NCBI GenBank assembly: GCA_029855925.1
Contig: JAGSHP010000202.1
Location: forward strand, 1-5,550
Length of the DNA: 5,550 nt
Source: Candidatus Thorarchaeota archaeon
GTDB lineage: Archaea; Asgardarchaeota; Thorarchaeia; Thorarchaeales; Thorarchaeaceae
Direction of reading: 5' to 3'
Of this stretch, positions 5,176 to 5,550 are shown piece by piece. A program made the translations under genes and the position numbers. A model generated the notes under the pieces. The model saw nothing but the letters and a program-made list of their open reading frames with translations, ran no database searches and was not told the origin of the DNA. The stretch's first letter is position 1. Each line of letters starts with the position of its first letter.

Positions 5176-5195
5176 TGAGTCACACACCATCACTG
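5170..5195. terminator. Weak stem-loop between convergent stop codons
   Basis: GTGATG (5172-5177) can pair with CATCAC (5188-5193) around a 10-base loop, with two further wobble pairs. It spans the 14-base gap between the thioesterase and PRMT-like stops. No T tract follows on either strand, so a terminator role is doubtful; it may arise by chance. Confidence 0.2.
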
Positions 5196-5550
5196 GGTGA
5201 CACGCATCTCAAGACTTCTGACGTCTCCGGGGACGTACCGGAGGCTGATAGACAGTTCATCGCCACTCTTGAGAGAGATGGGGTCTTCAAATGGTATGAA
5301 GAGGTCCCGCCACCCATCCTCCATCTCCAAGCGAATAGAGCCGTACAGAAGCGATTCGAAGAAACCAACGATACCATGAGCCACACCGTCAGCCACCGCG
5401 GTGAATGACAGATCGCCCCTCACGATATCGGATGTTCTAGATGTTGTGAAGTCGTGAGAGACCAGAAGCTCTGCGTCTGCAAGATCCCGAGCCTCCTCGC
5501 GGGTGACAGTCTGGGGAACGCGAGGAAACGTGATATCCGAGACTTCAAAG
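5190..5550 (-). CDS. C-terminal part of a PRMT-like SAM-dependent methyltransferase (partial, runs off the right edge)
   Basis: On the minus strand the frame is open from the right edge to a TGA at 5190-5192, giving the last 119 residues of a larger protein. The visible part resembles the beta-barrel substrate domain that follows the Rossmann methyltransferase fold in protein arginine methyltransferases. It has a DFTTSRTSDIVRGDLSFTAVADG stretch, then GVAHGIVGFFESLLYGSIRLE (like the GxxHGxxxWFD motif of PRMTs). Next come DGWRDLFIPFEDPI (in the position of THWxQxxFxLxxP), and SGDELSISLRYVPG. The THW of canonical PRMTs is replaced by DGW. The SAM-binding half lies outside the window, so activity and substrate (protein arginine or something else) cannot be confirmed. 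A GTG at 5423 could start a short version, but the upstream frame is clearly coding. Its stop is 14 bases from the thioesterase stop, in convergent orientation. Confidence 0.7.
   Translation of the reverse strand, partial: FEVSDITFPRVPQTVTREEARDLADAELLVSHDFTTSRTSDIVRGDLSFTAVADGVAHGIVGFFESLLYGSIRLEMEDGWRDLFIPFEDPISLKSGDELSISLRYVPGDVRSLEMRVTQ

Noticed and set aside
1293..5537. Excess of GATATC sites (five seen)
   Set aside because: Two lie in ribosome binding sites that favour TGAT, and the rest lie in coding sequence; the number is too small to mean anything.

Overview
The window reads as archaeal. Four minus-strand genes are preceded by extended Shine-Dalgarno matches (GGTGAT/GGTGA or AGGAGTGAT) complementary to the 3' tail of archaeal 16S rRNA. 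TATA-like boxes lie about 25 bases upstream of plausible transcript starts, gaps between genes are short, and the enzymes are of types common in archaea. Base composition looks close to balanced. An uncultivated lineage such as an Asgard archaeon is possible, but the window does not prove it.

Left part (1-2325). The 3' end of an unrecognised plus-strand gene enters from the left edge. It converges, across a bidirectional hairpin terminator, on a two-gene minus-strand operon. Both operon genes encode membrane proteins with an N-terminal four-cysteine zinc ribbon, a soluble middle with 'YxPxW' strands and a terminal pair of transmembrane helices. They are diverged paralogues, and the stop codon of the first lies inside the ribosome binding site of the second.

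Middle (2326-2767). This 442-base gap holds no large gene. It contains a 50-codon plus-strand frame ending in an extremely acidic, tryptophan-punctuated tail, hairpins, and short plus-strand frames that may be remnants of a decayed gene. It ends with a clear intrinsic terminator for the next gene.

Centre (2768-4487). Two minus-strand nucleotide-salvage genes lie here: an S-methyl-5'-thioadenosine phosphorylase (mtnP) with an archaeal-type CXC tail, and upstream of it a purine-type phosphoribosyltransferase with an unusual C-terminal extension. Each seems to have its own promoter, and the gap between them carries two hairpins. Together they could release adenine from methylthioadenosine and return free purine bases to the nucleotide pool, although the base used by the transferase is not certain.

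Right part (4488-5550). A divergent intergenic region leads into a plus-strand hotdog-fold acyl-CoA thioesterase. It converges, with only 14 bases between stop codons, on the C-terminal part of a minus-strand gene whose product resembles the beta-barrel of protein arginine methyltransferase-like enzymes and runs off the right edge.

The most unusual items are the acidic/tryptophan small frame and its surroundings, the coupled zinc-ribbon membrane pair, and the PRMT-like partial gene. No defence system, CRISPR array, mobile element or stable RNA gene was found.
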